Source: a virus
IMG/VR virus record: IMGVR_UViG_3300027773_000095
Span: 1-20,058 of that record
Direction: 5' to 3' (one strand)
Length of the DNA stretch: 20,058 nucleotides
Below are positions 7,588 to 14,654 of the stretch, piece by piece (the stretch's first letter is position 1; every line of letters begins with the position of its first letter). Both the position numbers and the translations under genes were made by a program. The notes below the pieces were generated by a model. That model made no database searches. It saw nothing but the letters and a program-made list of their open reading frames with translations, and was not told where the DNA came from.

Positions 7588-7974
7588 TTAGCGAACCAGA
7601 CCAGCCTTGCGCGCCTGCTCCACAGTCGCTGCTGCTTGCTGCTCGTCCAGTGCCTCTGCCGGGCTCGGTGCCTCGGCGTGCGGCACCGGCGCGGGCGCAT
7701 CGGCCTTCAGATCGGCCAGGGCCCTTGCACGCTTCTCTTTCTCAGCGGCCAGGACCTTCACCGCCGCCTCCGGCCCTGTGGTCTTGCCGTCGAACTTCAA
7801 CTCGGCAATCAGAGCCTCATGTCCGGGCACCGCCTGAGCTTCCACGGCCTTGATTCGCTCGCGCTCGGCGGTTGCGCCGTCGGCCTTGCCGCGTTCGTAG
7901 GCCGCCTGCTCCAGCGCCTCGATCTCGGCCTTGAACTCGGCCCGAAACTCGGCGGTCAACGCTTCGCTTTCCAT
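7588..7974 (-). CDS. Capsid scaffold-like protein (Nu3 position)
   Basis: A 128-residue, strongly helical, charged protein (MESEALTAEFRAEFKAEIEALEQAAYERGK) with an Ala/Pro-rich hinge near residue 90-105. It starts 19 bases inside the end of the protease gene but in another frame, with its own AAAGGAG a few bases upstream. In lambda the Nu3 scaffold is the in-frame C-terminal portion of the C protease gene. Here the equivalent appears as a separate overlapping gene. Scaffold function is inferred from position between protease and gpD and from helical composition. Confidence 0.75.
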   Translation of the reverse strand: MESEALTAEFRAEFKAEIEALEQAAYERGKADGATAERERIKAVEAQAVPGHEALIAELKFDGKTTGPEAAVKVLAAEKEKRARALADLKADAPAPVPHAEAPSPAEALDEQQAAATVEQARKAGLVR

Positions 7975-8873
7975 GCTTGTCTCCTTTCGGTCAGGATTTG
8001 CCGGGCAACCGCCCGCGCTCGCTCGTGGGTTCTTTGCTCGTGCTCCTGGATCAGCTGGCGAACGAGATCGGCCTCGGTGGAGACACCGTCCACCAGCCCG
8101 GCGTCAATCGCCTTGCTGCCCAGGAAAATCCGCCCATCGGCCATCTTATCGAGCACCGTCTCCACATCCGTGCCGCGATGCCGCGCCACTTCGTTCACGA
8201 ACACGCTGTACACGTGATCCACCTGTTCCTGAATCGCGGCGCGCGCCTCGTCGTCGAGCGGCTTGTGCTCGCTGGCGATCCGCTTGTACTTCCCAGCGGT
8301 GATTTCGGTGGTCTTCACTCCGCGCATCTCCTCGGCTTTGCTGATGTCCGTGTGCGTGGCCACGACGCCGATGCTGCCCACCTGCGTCGTCTCGCCGGTG
8401 ATCAACACGCGGTCGGCGGCGCTGCTAATCCAGTACGCGGCGCTGGCCATCATCCCGTTCGCAAGAGCTACGACGGGCTTCCTGCCCCGCGCGTCGTAAA
8501 TCGCCCGCGCCAGCTCGAACACGCCGTCCACGTTCCCGCCTGGGCTGTCCACGCTCAGCAGGATCGAGTGCGCCCGGTCATCGGCAAGCGCGGCCTTGAA
8601 GTCACGCTCCACAAGTTGCGTGCTCACGCCGCCGCTGACGCGCGTGAACAGGTTCATGCGCTTGGCGATCACGCCCTCGACGGCCAAGACCGCGACGCCA
8701 TCCACGACCTCGTAGCCCTGCTTCTGGTTATTGAGCGGCTGACCCAGGCGCGCTTCGATGGCGCGCAAATCAATCTTTTCGCCCCGAAGGTGCGTGAAGT
8801 AGATTTCGCGGATCTCCAACAGCTTCTCCGGCACGATGGCCCAAGGCGCGTTGAGCACGTCAAGCAGCCGCAT
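7956..8873 (-). CDS. Prohead protease, S49 (SppA/ClpP-like) family, lambda gpC-like
   Basis: A 305-residue serine peptidase. The family signatures are VDSPGGNVDG (about 108-117), the nucleophile segment ANGMMASAAYWISSAADRV with Ser144, TTQVGSIGVV (163-171), and a lysine in AGKYKRIASEHKP (Lys195 or Lys197), the expected Ser-Lys dyad. It processes scaffold and portal during prohead maturation. The ATG at 8873 overlaps the end of the portal gene and has AGAGGAG seven bases upstream. The last residues are basic and it lacks the long fused scaffold domain of lambda gpC. Confidence 0.92.
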   Translation of the reverse strand: MRLLDVLNAPWAIVPEKLLEIREIYFTHLRGEKIDLRAIEARLGQPLNNQKQGYEVVDGVAVLAVEGVIAKRMNLFTRVSGGVSTQLVERDFKAALADDRAHSILLSVDSPGGNVDGVFELARAIYDARGRKPVVALANGMMASAAYWISSAADRVLITGETTQVGSIGVVATHTDISKAEEMRGVKTTEITAGKYKRIASEHKPLDDEARAAIQEQVDHVYSVFVNEVARHRGTDVETVLDKMADGRIFLGSKAIDAGLVDGVSTEADLVRQLIQEHEQRTHERARAVARQILTERRQAWKAKR

Positions 8874-10464
8874 CTTCGCGCTCCTCTGTTTCGCGATCTG
8901 CGCTGCGTTCCGGTTGCGGTTGCTGCGGATTGCCAGGGCCGGGCATCTTCACCACGACGAGGCCGTCGCGCTCGCGCATCCGGCGCTCTTTCACCTGTTC
9001 GCGGTGCTTGTCCTTCCACACGCCGCCGGTGAGCTGCATCGTCTCTTCGGCCAACGTGCTGACACCGATCTCCAGACGCTTTGCGGCAGCGTCCACTTCC
9101 TTCGTCGGGTCAATCTGCGCGGGTGCGTCGCCGATCCAGTCCGCTTGCAGGTAGGCGATGCGACGCGCCGGATCGTCGAAGAATCCTGGCGCGGCAATGC
9201 GGCCAAGCGCGACAGCTTCTTCCATCCACGCCTCGTACACGGGCGCGCAGAAGGTCTGCGCCAGGAACTCCCGCCGCAACCGGAAGAATTTCCACGCTTC
9301 CATCAGCGCCGCGCGCGCCGCGCTGTAGCTGGCCGTGAAATGCTTGATCAGCACCTCGAAGGGCAGGCCCAGCGCGACGCCGATCTGCCGCAGGACCGAC
9401 TGCACGAACGGGTCGAAGGCCGTGTTCGGGCGGTTGGGGCTCACCGTCGTAATGTCCTCGCCGGGAGCCAGGTCCACGATGGTGCCTGTCCCCAGCCGGA
9501 TCTCCGCGTTGCTCGATGACACTGCGGGGTCGCCTGCCGGGGGCGCAAAGCCGTCGCCCGATTCCGATTTGACGAACACGGTCAGCAGCGAAGCCACGAC
9601 AGCGGCCATCAGTTCCGACTCGGTGTACTTGTCCAACTGCTTCAGCGGCTCGATGACGGGAGCCAGGTAGGGCACGCCGCGCGTCTGGCCGGGGCGCGTG
9701 CGCTCGAAGATGTGCAGCAGGTTGCGGCGGCCCGTTCGCGCGCCAAAGGCGGGCACGCGGATAAAGTCCTGCTTGATTCCTTCCGGGCTGCCGGGATGGT
9801 TGCGCAGGATGTGATAAGCCACGGGCGCGCCGTTCGCGTCCATCTCGACGCCCACGACGATCTTGTTGCCCGCGTTCTCCTTCTTGCCCGTGGGCGTCTC
9901 CACGCGGTCGGCTTCCACCACCTGCACGCGCAGCGCGTAGGGGTTCGTGCGGCTCTCGATCATCGGCAGCAGCACGAAGGCGTCGCCGCTTTCAAGCGCC
10001 GAGCGGAAGACTAGGCTTTGCAGGCCGTAGAAACTCTGTGTGCGGGTCACGTCGCACTCCGCCGATTCGGCCCACACGCGAAACTCGCGCTCAACCTGGG
10101 CCGTCCACTGGTCGGCCTGCTCCTCGGTCATGCCCAGGGCTTCCCAATCGGGGCGGGGCAGGAGGCTCAGGCCCGTGCCCACCACGTTCATGACCACGGT
10201 GTTGACCGCGCCCGTGGCCAGCGGCGCGTTGCGCACCATGTCACGGCTGCGGGCGCGGAGCGTCTCCAGATCGAACAGCGTGTCCTCGTCGGCGCTGGCG
10301 GGCGTAACGAACCAGTCCTTGAGCGACCGCCGCGTGTAGCTGGCTCCTGTCCAGCTACCGGCAATGGCCATCACCATCCGCGCGCGCATCCGCCGTGCCG
10401 CCCACGCGGGCGAGAAGTAGCCCACGGCCCGGTCAAGCCAGTTCGGTTGTGCGAGTGTGTTCAC
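8860..10464 (-). CDS. Portal protein (lambda gpB family)
   Basis: I place the start at the GTG at 10464 (MNTLAQPNWLDRAVGYFSPAWAARR), overlapping the gpW stop as GTGA. The product is then 534 residues against 533 in lambda gpB. An upstream in-frame extension is Arg-rich shadow of gpW. Family hallmarks include RARSRDMVRNAPLATGAVNTVVMNVVGTGL, then GVPYLAPVIEPLKQLDKYTESELMAAVVAS, and FDPFVQSVLRQIGVALGLPFEVLIKHFTASYSAARAALMEAW. It forms the 12-subunit DNA channel at one capsid vertex. The C-terminus is a charged Pro/Gln/Glu tail. Confidence 0.93.
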   Translation of the reverse strand: MNTLAQPNWLDRAVGYFSPAWAARRMRARMVMAIAGSWTGASYTRRSLKDWFVTPASADEDTLFDLETLRARSRDMVRNAPLATGAVNTVVMNVVGTGLSLLPRPDWEALGMTEEQADQWTAQVEREFRVWAESAECDVTRTQSFYGLQSLVFRSALESGDAFVLLPMIESRTNPYALRVQVVEADRVETPTGKKENAGNKIVVGVEMDANGAPVAYHILRNHPGSPEGIKQDFIRVPAFGARTGRRNLLHIFERTRPGQTRGVPYLAPVIEPLKQLDKYTESELMAAVVASLLTVFVKSESGDGFAPPAGDPAVSSSNAEIRLGTGTIVDLAPGEDITTVSPNRPNTAFDPFVQSVLRQIGVALGLPFEVLIKHFTASYSAARAALMEAWKFFRLRREFLAQTFCAPVYEAWMEEAVALGRIAAPGFFDDPARRIAYLQADWIGDAPAQIDPTKEVDAAAKRLEIGVSTLAEETMQLTGGVWKDKHREQVKERRMRERDGLVVVKMPGPGNPQQPQPERSADRETEEREDAAA

Positions 10465-10682
10465 CTGATCGGCACCACCGCGCCGCGCGCCCTTACGCCG
10501 CCGCGCGCCAGCTGCTTCACCATCTGCTGCCAGTAGCGAATGTTTTCGCGGATCACTGCTGCGTCCGCGCGCGTGAACGTGCGGCCGCCAAGCGAGTACG
10601 CCTGTCCCTTGGCGACTGCCGAGTCGGCGGTCAGCCACTCGTTCAGGTGCTGCTCCGCTTGTGCGAGCGTCAGTCCCGCCAT
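10461..10682 (-). CDS. Head-tail connector gpW-like
   Basis: A 73-residue protein (lambda gpW has 68) starting MAGLTLAQAEQHLNEWLTAD. It has the family layout of an N-terminal helix, a short hairpin (GQAYSLGGRTFTR) and a second helix (ADAAVIRENIRYWQQMVKQL). gpW binds under the portal after packaging and retains DNA. Its 3' end overlaps the portal start. The 5' end of this gene is partly duplicated in decayed form about 280 bases upstream. Confidence 0.9.
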   Translation of the reverse strand: MAGLTLAQAEQHLNEWLTADSAVAKGQAYSLGGRTFTRADAAVIRENIRYWQQMVKQLARGGVRARGAVVPIR

Positions 10683-10805
10683 AACGGGCCGGAGTATGCA
10701 GACACCTCTAGGTGTTCGTCAATTGTCTTGGTGAATAGGACAGGTCAGGACGGTAATCTGCGGAGTCAGATTGTCGTTTCCGGTTGTCAGTCGCGTCAGG
10801 GTTGC
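10640..10805. repeat. Imperfect direct repeat, copy A (gpW 5' end and upstream)
   Basis: Copy A contains the gpW start region (GGTGCTGCTCCGCTTG, GAGCGTCAG), GGAGTATGC, GTCAATTGTCTTGG, GGACAGGTCAG and GGTTGTCAGTCGCGTCAGG on the plus strand. The same blocks occur in the same order in copy B at about 10922-11070, with small indels. Boundaries are approximate and identity was judged by eye. Confidence 0.6.
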
Positions 10806-11038
10806 ATCAATTTCGGCCAGCGTGAACGCGCCCATGACGCGGATATATAGGCACACTTTGGGGAGTACCCACAATACGGTGGTTGGTGCGATAAACTTTG
10901 GCGCAATGGTCCACGCGCCGGTAAGGTGCTGTTCCGCTGGGTGAGCGTCAGCCCGGTATGACGCATCGGAGCATGCGTCAATTGTCTCGGCTGGCCGGAC
11001 AGCTCGGTTGGGTAAAGGTGGCGATTAAGCAGGCGGTG
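10683..11038. other. Intergenic stretch with decayed partial duplication, no intact gene
   Basis: This 356-base stretch between gpW and the metal cassette has no convincing gene. It is less GC-biased than the phage genes and holds two related hairpins. One is ACACCT-CT-AGGTGT at 10702-10715. The other is TGACGCAT-6 nt-ATGCGTCA at 10959-10980. Each is followed by TCAATTGTCT. A 60-codon minus-strand frame across 10796-10981 includes a degraded gpW N-terminus (TGLTLTQ) and is best read as a remnant. Confidence 0.6.
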
Positions 11039-11070
11039 TCACGTGCCAGTTGTCAGCGCGGTTAGGCCAT
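10922..11070. repeat. Imperfect direct repeat, copy B (gpW remnant reaching into metallochaperone 3' end)
   Basis: Plus-strand blocks GGTGCTGTTCCGCTGG, GAGCGTCAG, GGAGCATGC, GTCAATTGTCTCGG, GGACAGCTCGG and AGTTGTCAGCGCGGTTAGG parallel copy A. On the minus strand the first part encodes a frameshifted version of the gpW N-terminus. The last part encodes the final residues and stop of the CopZ-like gene, so that gene's end seems to have been built on the duplicated phage DNA. Confidence 0.55.
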
Positions 11071-11515
11071 TCTTGATGACCTTGGTTACATTCCCCAGGC
11101 AGCACTTGCCAGATGGGTTTTTGATTTCGCAAGCGCACCTTCCGGCCTGAACTTCCGCCTTGATTTTTTCGGCGATGATAGACTTGCCCTCATGCCGGAT
11201 TTCGTCCTGAATGTCCTTCCGGGTGAAGCCGAAGCAGTAGCAAACGGGGATCGGATCGGCTTTCTCCTTCAGGCCGACCCTCACCCAGAGGTCAGCGCGG
11301 CGAAAAAGCGGGGCGTTCGGGTCAGCCCCGAAATAGACCACATCGCAAGCCGGATCGTCGCAGAAGTAGTAGGCCGTGGACGGCATGGCCAGCGGAAGTT
11401 GCCGAAGGAGGCTGCGCAGCGTGAGCAATTCGACTTGTTTGGACCGCCTGCCGCTCACCGGGCAGGCCATCACCGCGGGCCAGTTCTTCTGCTTTACCTC
11501 GCAGCATTCGCTCAT
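11039..11515 (-). CDS. CopZ-like iron-sulfur/zinc metallochaperone
   Basis: A 158-residue Cys-rich protein with cysteines at 4, 5, 18, 52, 57, 92, 94, 127, 129, 138 and 139. YYFCDDPACDVVYFG (49-63), a DLWVRVGLKE segment and VCYCFGFTRKDI (91-102) followed by RCACEIKNPSGKCCLG (126-141) match the N-terminal part of Archaeoglobus CopZ-type proteins. That part carries a zinc site and a BFD-like [2Fe-2S] cluster and delivers or reduces copper. There is no fused HMA domain. That domain is instead at the end of the neighbouring MerT-MerP protein. The ATG is 7 bases after the upstream stop, so the genes are co-transcribed. Metal specificity (Cu or Hg) is unproven. Confidence 0.82.
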   Translation of the reverse strand: MSECCEVKQKNWPAVMACPVSGRRSKQVELLTLRSLLRQLPLAMPSTAYYFCDDPACDVVYFGADPNAPLFRRADLWVRVGLKEKADPIPVCYCFGFTRKDIQDEIRHEGKSIIAEKIKAEVQAGRCACEIKNPSGKCCLGNVTKVIKNGLTALTTGT

Positions 11516-11522
11516 GATGGCC

Positions 11523-12122
11523 TCAAAGTGTCGCCTTGAATCCAGCTTTGCTGACCGCTTCGATCAATTGCGTCGTCGAAGCCTTGGAAGGATCGTATTG
11601 AACCGTCGCGCGGCCCGCCTTGAAGTCCACGGAAGCCGAAGCTACGCCGGGCGTTTCGAGCAGGGCATTGCGCACGCCGACGGCACAGCCCTCGCAAGTC
11701 ATCCCGCTGACTTTCAACTCAACTGTGGAAAGCTGGGCGGGCGCGGATCGAGCGGCAGGGCTCTGCCGGGGTTTATCCAAAGCCGCGCGCAACGGCGCGT
11801 AGTAGTAGGGAAAGGTGACCAGTGCCAGGACAACAACCGCAGCAATCCACAGGAGCGGTCGTCCCCAGCGCGCTGCCCTCGGTGTCTCGCACACTTGGCC
11901 ATCGCACGGGGCTGCCTGCTTTGGCTTTCGGTAGGCAAAGTAGAAGCCCAGCCCGAGGAAGATGGCGGTCAAAGCGAGGAAGTAGGGTCGTAACGGTGCA
12001 AACTGCTGCGCAGCGGTCACCGCTCCAATCCCGAGTCCCGCCAGCACAACCGGGCCGATGCAACAGATCGAGGCGACCACGGCAGCGCCAATGGCTCCGA
12101 AAATTCCCACTTTTTCATTCAT
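11523..12122 (-). CDS. merTP: MerT-MerP fusion, mercuric-ion-type transporter
   Basis: With the ATG at 12122 (GGAGG five bases upstream) the protein has 199 residues. Three membrane helices are visible near 8-33, 47-64 and 90-108. The first has the MerT vicinal Cys20-Cys21 pair (SICCIGPVV), and a cytoplasmic loop holds Cys73 and Cys78. A linker of about 20 residues leads to a MerP/HMA domain with GMTCEGC (Cys143, Cys146). In known MerT and MerP, the HMA domain passes Hg(II) to MerT for import to a cytoplasmic reductase. No merA is present here. The gene lies 26 bases after the CsoR-like gene and just before the CopZ-like gene, so copper handling is an alternative. Confidence 0.88.
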   Translation of the reverse strand: MNEKVGIFGAIGAAVVASICCIGPVVLAGLGIGAVTAAQQFAPLRPYFLALTAIFLGLGFYFAYRKPKQAAPCDGQVCETPRAARWGRPLLWIAAVVVLALVTFPYYYAPLRAALDKPRQSPAARSAPAQLSTVELKVSGMTCEGCAVGVRNALLETPGVASASVDFKAGRATVQYDPSKASTTQLIEAVSKAGFKATL

Positions 12123-12148
12123 GTTTTCCTCCGCAAGAAGGGAATCGC

Positions 12149-12460
12149 TCACTGCATCTTCAGCACCTGGGCCAGCGCCCCCTTCAGACGATCCAGCGCC
12201 TTGCTTCCCTTGCCAGAGCGCACGGCGTCCGCCACGCAGGTCTCCAGGTGGTTTTCCAGCAGCCGGGCCTGCACTTGATTTAAGGCCGAGCGAATGGCGG
12301 CGATCTGGAGAAGCAGATCCTCGCAGGTTCCGTGCTCGGAGAGCATCCGCTTGACGCCGCGCACGTGGCCCTCGATCCGGCTCAGACGGTCTTCCAGCTC
12401 CTTCTGGACTTCTGGGTCGAGGTAGACACGGGGAAGGCAGAGCGCAGCAGGTTTCGGCAT
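12149..12460 (-). CDS. CsoR/RcnR-family metal-sensing repressor
   Basis: A 103-residue all-helical protein with the family segment DRLSRIEGHVRGVKRMLSE (24-42). Cys46, His71 and Cys75 have the same 25- and 4-residue spacing as the Cu(I) ligands of Mycobacterium CsoR (Cys36, His61, Cys65), so the site looks like a copper CsoR rather than nickel RcnR or the sulfide sensor CstR. Such proteins are tetrameric repressors released from DNA by metal binding. The ATG at 12460 overlaps a G/C-tract palindrome that also contains its Shine-Dalgarno, indicating autoregulation of the whole cassette. It replaces the MerR regulator usual in mer operons. Confidence 0.9.
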   Translation of the reverse strand: MPKPAALCLPRVYLDPEVQKELEDRLSRIEGHVRGVKRMLSEHGTCEDLLLQIAAIRSALNQVQARLLENHLETCVADAVRSGKGSKALDRLKGALAQVLKMQ

Positions 12461-12478
12461 ATCCCCTCCAGGGGGATA
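12460..12478 (-). promoter_or_regulatory. Putative CsoR-type operator overlapping the regulator start
   Basis: The plus strand reads TATCCCC-TCCAG-GGGGATA, a perfect 7-bp inverted repeat with a 5-base centre. A/T ends around G/C tracts are typical of CsoR/RcnR operators. On the minus strand it contains the GGAGGGG Shine-Dalgarno and touches the ATG. A repressor bound here would block the start of the three-gene cassette. Confidence 0.65.
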
Positions 12479-12507
12479 GGATGCATCAGGGCAAGGTTGA
12501 GTTGCAA
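12478..12507 (-). promoter_or_regulatory. Possible sigma70-type promoter of the metal cassette
   Basis: On the minus strand TTGCAA (12507-12502) could be a -35 box, followed after 18 bases by CATCCT (12483-12478), or a slightly shifted TCCTAT, as a weak -10. This would put the operator palindrome at or just after the -10. It is the only spot between the TerL stop and the regulator start where a promoter can sit. The -10 match is poor. Confidence 0.3.
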
Positions 12508-12546
12508 GTTTTTTTTGTGCCTTTTCGTGCCCCGGAGATGCAGCGG

Positions 12547-14517
12547 CTACAGGACTCCCGCGCTTCGCACGCGCCGCATCTTGGCCGCCAGAGTCTCAGG
12601 TGCGCGTCCTTGCCGTACCGCTTCGGCTAGTTTGCCAAGGTCGCGGTAAGTCGCCGGTGCGATGAGGTTTTGTAGCGCGAATAAGGCGGCGTGGCAATAC
12701 ACGGTCAGGTCCAGCGCCTCGTTCCGGCTGTAGGTCTTGACGTATAGCACCTTCTTCGTGCGCGTGCGTTTGTCGCGCACGGTTATCTTCTTCTCGCCAG
12801 TCAGTTGCTCCAAGTATTCATTGGTCACCCAGTCGGGCAGGTGCATGTAGCCGGGGCCGGGCCGGGGAATTTTCATTCGCGCGAAAACGCGATCTTTGGC
12901 GGCGTAGGTGGCCACGGCGAAGAGGCGAATATTGCTGCGCTTGGTCGAGCCTTCCTGCACCAGTCCCGGTTTGCTCAGGTAGTCCACGCCCTTGCAGGCG
13001 AAGATGCGGCGGCGGGTGTGCTGGCGCGGCAGCACGTAGTCATACACGCTGTCGGCGTGTGCGCCGGCGTCCACCAGCACAATCGCCGGGGTCAACACGG
13101 CTCCCTTCGGATGGGGCCACTGCTTCAGCAGGAATTGATCCAGCTGCTCCCACACGTTGACCGCCGTCTCGGGATCAACGTCAACGCCGGGATCGCCCCA
13201 GAAAACCTCATGGGCAATGAGCCAGGATTCTTCGCCGGGGCCGAAGCCCACGATCTGCGCCTCGATGCGGTTGTGCTGCACGTCCGCTGCTGCTGTCAGT
13301 ACGCACACACCTTCTGGGACAGGCGCGGGATATTTCTCACGACGCGCTGCCAGCACGTGCGCGCCGAAACTCTCGCCGCCTTCATCCCACGTTTCGCCAA
13401 GCCGCAGGTTGATGAACGCCTTCAGCTTCTCTGGGTTGTCCTGGGCCTCAACCCATTCCTGAGCGAGCTCGTGCCAGATGAGGCGCCACGGACTGTAAAG
13501 CGCGTTGATATGGAAACCCACCACCTTGCGGCGCTCAGGAAACTTGGCCTTCCAGCGCCCGCCATCGAGCATTCGCTGTTTGTACTTTTCATCTATGCCC
13601 TTTCCGCAGGTGGGATTGGCACAGAGATAGCGCACCGTCTCCGGGATGGGGTTCCCGTTTGCGTCCTTTTCCCACACCAGGCGGTGCACGCCGTTTTCAT
13701 CGCGCCAGCAGAGCACCTGCATGTGTCCGCAGAACGGGCAGGGCACGAAGTAGCGCATCTGATTGCTGCGCTCGTAGTCGGCTTCGATGCGCGATAGGCC
13801 CTTGGGCTTGCCGGGCGTGCTGCCCTTGAGAATCTTCGCGTCGTCGAACGTGTCCGTGCGCCGCGTGGCGATCTCGACCGGATCACCTTCGCCGTCCACG
13901 TCGTCCGGGTAGCCGTCCACTTCATCGAGCAGCAGGATGGCGATGGGATCGGAGCGCAGGCCCGCACCCGCGTTCGCGCCGGTGATCTTCAGGAAGCCGC
14001 CGTCAAATTCCTTGAGCAGCATGGAATTGCCGGGCCGCCGCGACGTGGCCTCGCGCACTTTGGCCTTGAGCGCGGGGCACGCGGCGATCATCGGCGCGAT
14101 ACGCTTGCGGCTGTACTCTTTGGCCGTGTGGTCGGTGGGCTGCACCAGCAGGATGGGCTTGGGGTCAGCGTCAATGAAGTAGCCCACGATATTGTTCAGC
14201 ACGCCGTCGCTCCAGCCAACCTGAGTGCTTTTCATGCAGACGATTTCGCGCACCTCGGGATTGAGGATGGCGTCCATCATCTCGCGCTGGAAGGATTCAG
14301 TGGCCCACTGCCCAGGGCGGGCGCTGGTGCCTTTAGGAAGGATACGGTTGCGCTCGGCCCACTCGCTGACCTTCAGCGTCGGCGGCGGAGCCAGCAGTTG
14401 CCGCGCCAGGCGGCCCCTGGCCGTGCGAATCCGGGCCAGCGGTTCCCCGAGATGGCCGTCGGCCTGCTGGAAGGGTTGATCGCTCCTTAGTTGGCTTGCG
14501 CCCTGTCCTCGCGACAT
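12547..14517 (-). CDS. Terminase large subunit (lambda gpA family)
   Basis: With the ATG at 14517 (MSRGQGASQLRSDQ) the protein has 656 residues (lambda gpA 641). It has the packaging ATPase motifs: a deviant Walker A KSTQVGWS (96-103), Walker B ILLLDEVDGYP (194-204) and motif III KGSTPG (231-236). A four-cysteine pair CPFC (260-263) and CANPTC (299-304) looks like a zinc knuckle. The C-terminal nuclease region begins near LTAAADVQHNRIEAQIVGFG, with LVDAGAHADSVYDYV later. It pumps and cuts phage DNA. An in-frame extension to 14589 has other ATGs but no better Shine-Dalgarno, so the start is uncertain. Unusually, it is separated from TerS by an opposed restriction-modification pair and from gpW by the metal cassette. 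Confidence 0.93.
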   Translation of the reverse strand: MSRGQGASQLRSDQPFQQADGHLGEPLARIRTARGRLARQLLAPPPTLKVSEWAERNRILPKGTSARPGQWATESFQREMMDAILNPEVREIVCMKSTQVGWSDGVLNNIVGYFIDADPKPILLVQPTDHTAKEYSRKRIAPMIAACPALKAKVREATSRRPGNSMLLKEFDGGFLKITGANAGAGLRSDPIAILLLDEVDGYPDDVDGEGDPVEIATRRTDTFDDAKILKGSTPGKPKGLSRIEADYERSNQMRYFVPCPFCGHMQVLCWRDENGVHRLVWEKDANGNPIPETVRYLCANPTCGKGIDEKYKQRMLDGGRWKAKFPERRKVVGFHINALYSPWRLIWHELAQEWVEAQDNPEKLKAFINLRLGETWDEGGESFGAHVLAARREKYPAPVPEGVCVLTAAADVQHNRIEAQIVGFGPGEESWLIAHEVFWGDPGVDVDPETAVNVWEQLDQFLLKQWPHPKGAVLTPAIVLVDAGAHADSVYDYVLPRQHTRRRIFACKGVDYLSKPGLVQEGSTKRSNIRLFAVATYAAKDRVFARMKIPRPGPGYMHLPDWVTNEYLEQLTGEKKITVRDKRTRTKKVLYVKTYSRNEALDLTVYCHAALFALQNLIAPATYRDLGKLAEAVRQGRAPETLAAKMRRVRSAGVL

Positions 14518-14654
14518 AGGGCTCAAAATGTGGCACACGGCAGTCTTCGGCTTCAACACACATTTGGAGGGAGCGCCCATCAAACACAAGTGGATGATCT
14601 TAGTTAGAGCTTTCAGCCGCTGCCGGTTGGCGATAAAATCCTACGTGCGGCCCT
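14518..14654. promoter_or_regulatory. Divergent intergenic region between TerL and the methyltransferase
   Basis: About 137 bases separate the chosen TerL start from the methyltransferase ATG, and any promoters for both directions must lie here or upstream of the neighbours. A GATAAAAT at about 14631-14638 on the plus strand resembles a -10 box for the methyltransferase, with no clear -35. No controller-protein gene or obvious C-box repeat was found. Confidence 0.3.

Noticed and set aside
7977-9032. Plus-strand frame of 351 codons opposite the protease and portal genes
   Set aside because: Antisense shadow, His/Arg/Ala-rich, no recognisable domain.
10796-10981. 60-codon minus-strand frame upstream of gpW as a small gene
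   Set aside because: Contains a degraded copy of the gpW N-terminus out of frame and has no good ribosome binding site, so it is treated as a remnant.
11376-11993. Plus-strand frame opposite the MerT-MerP gene
   Set aside because: The opposite strand has membrane helices and all Mer cysteines, so this is a shadow.
12805-13797. Plus-strand frame of 330 codons opposite the terminase gene
   Set aside because: Antisense shadow of clear packaging ATPase motifs.
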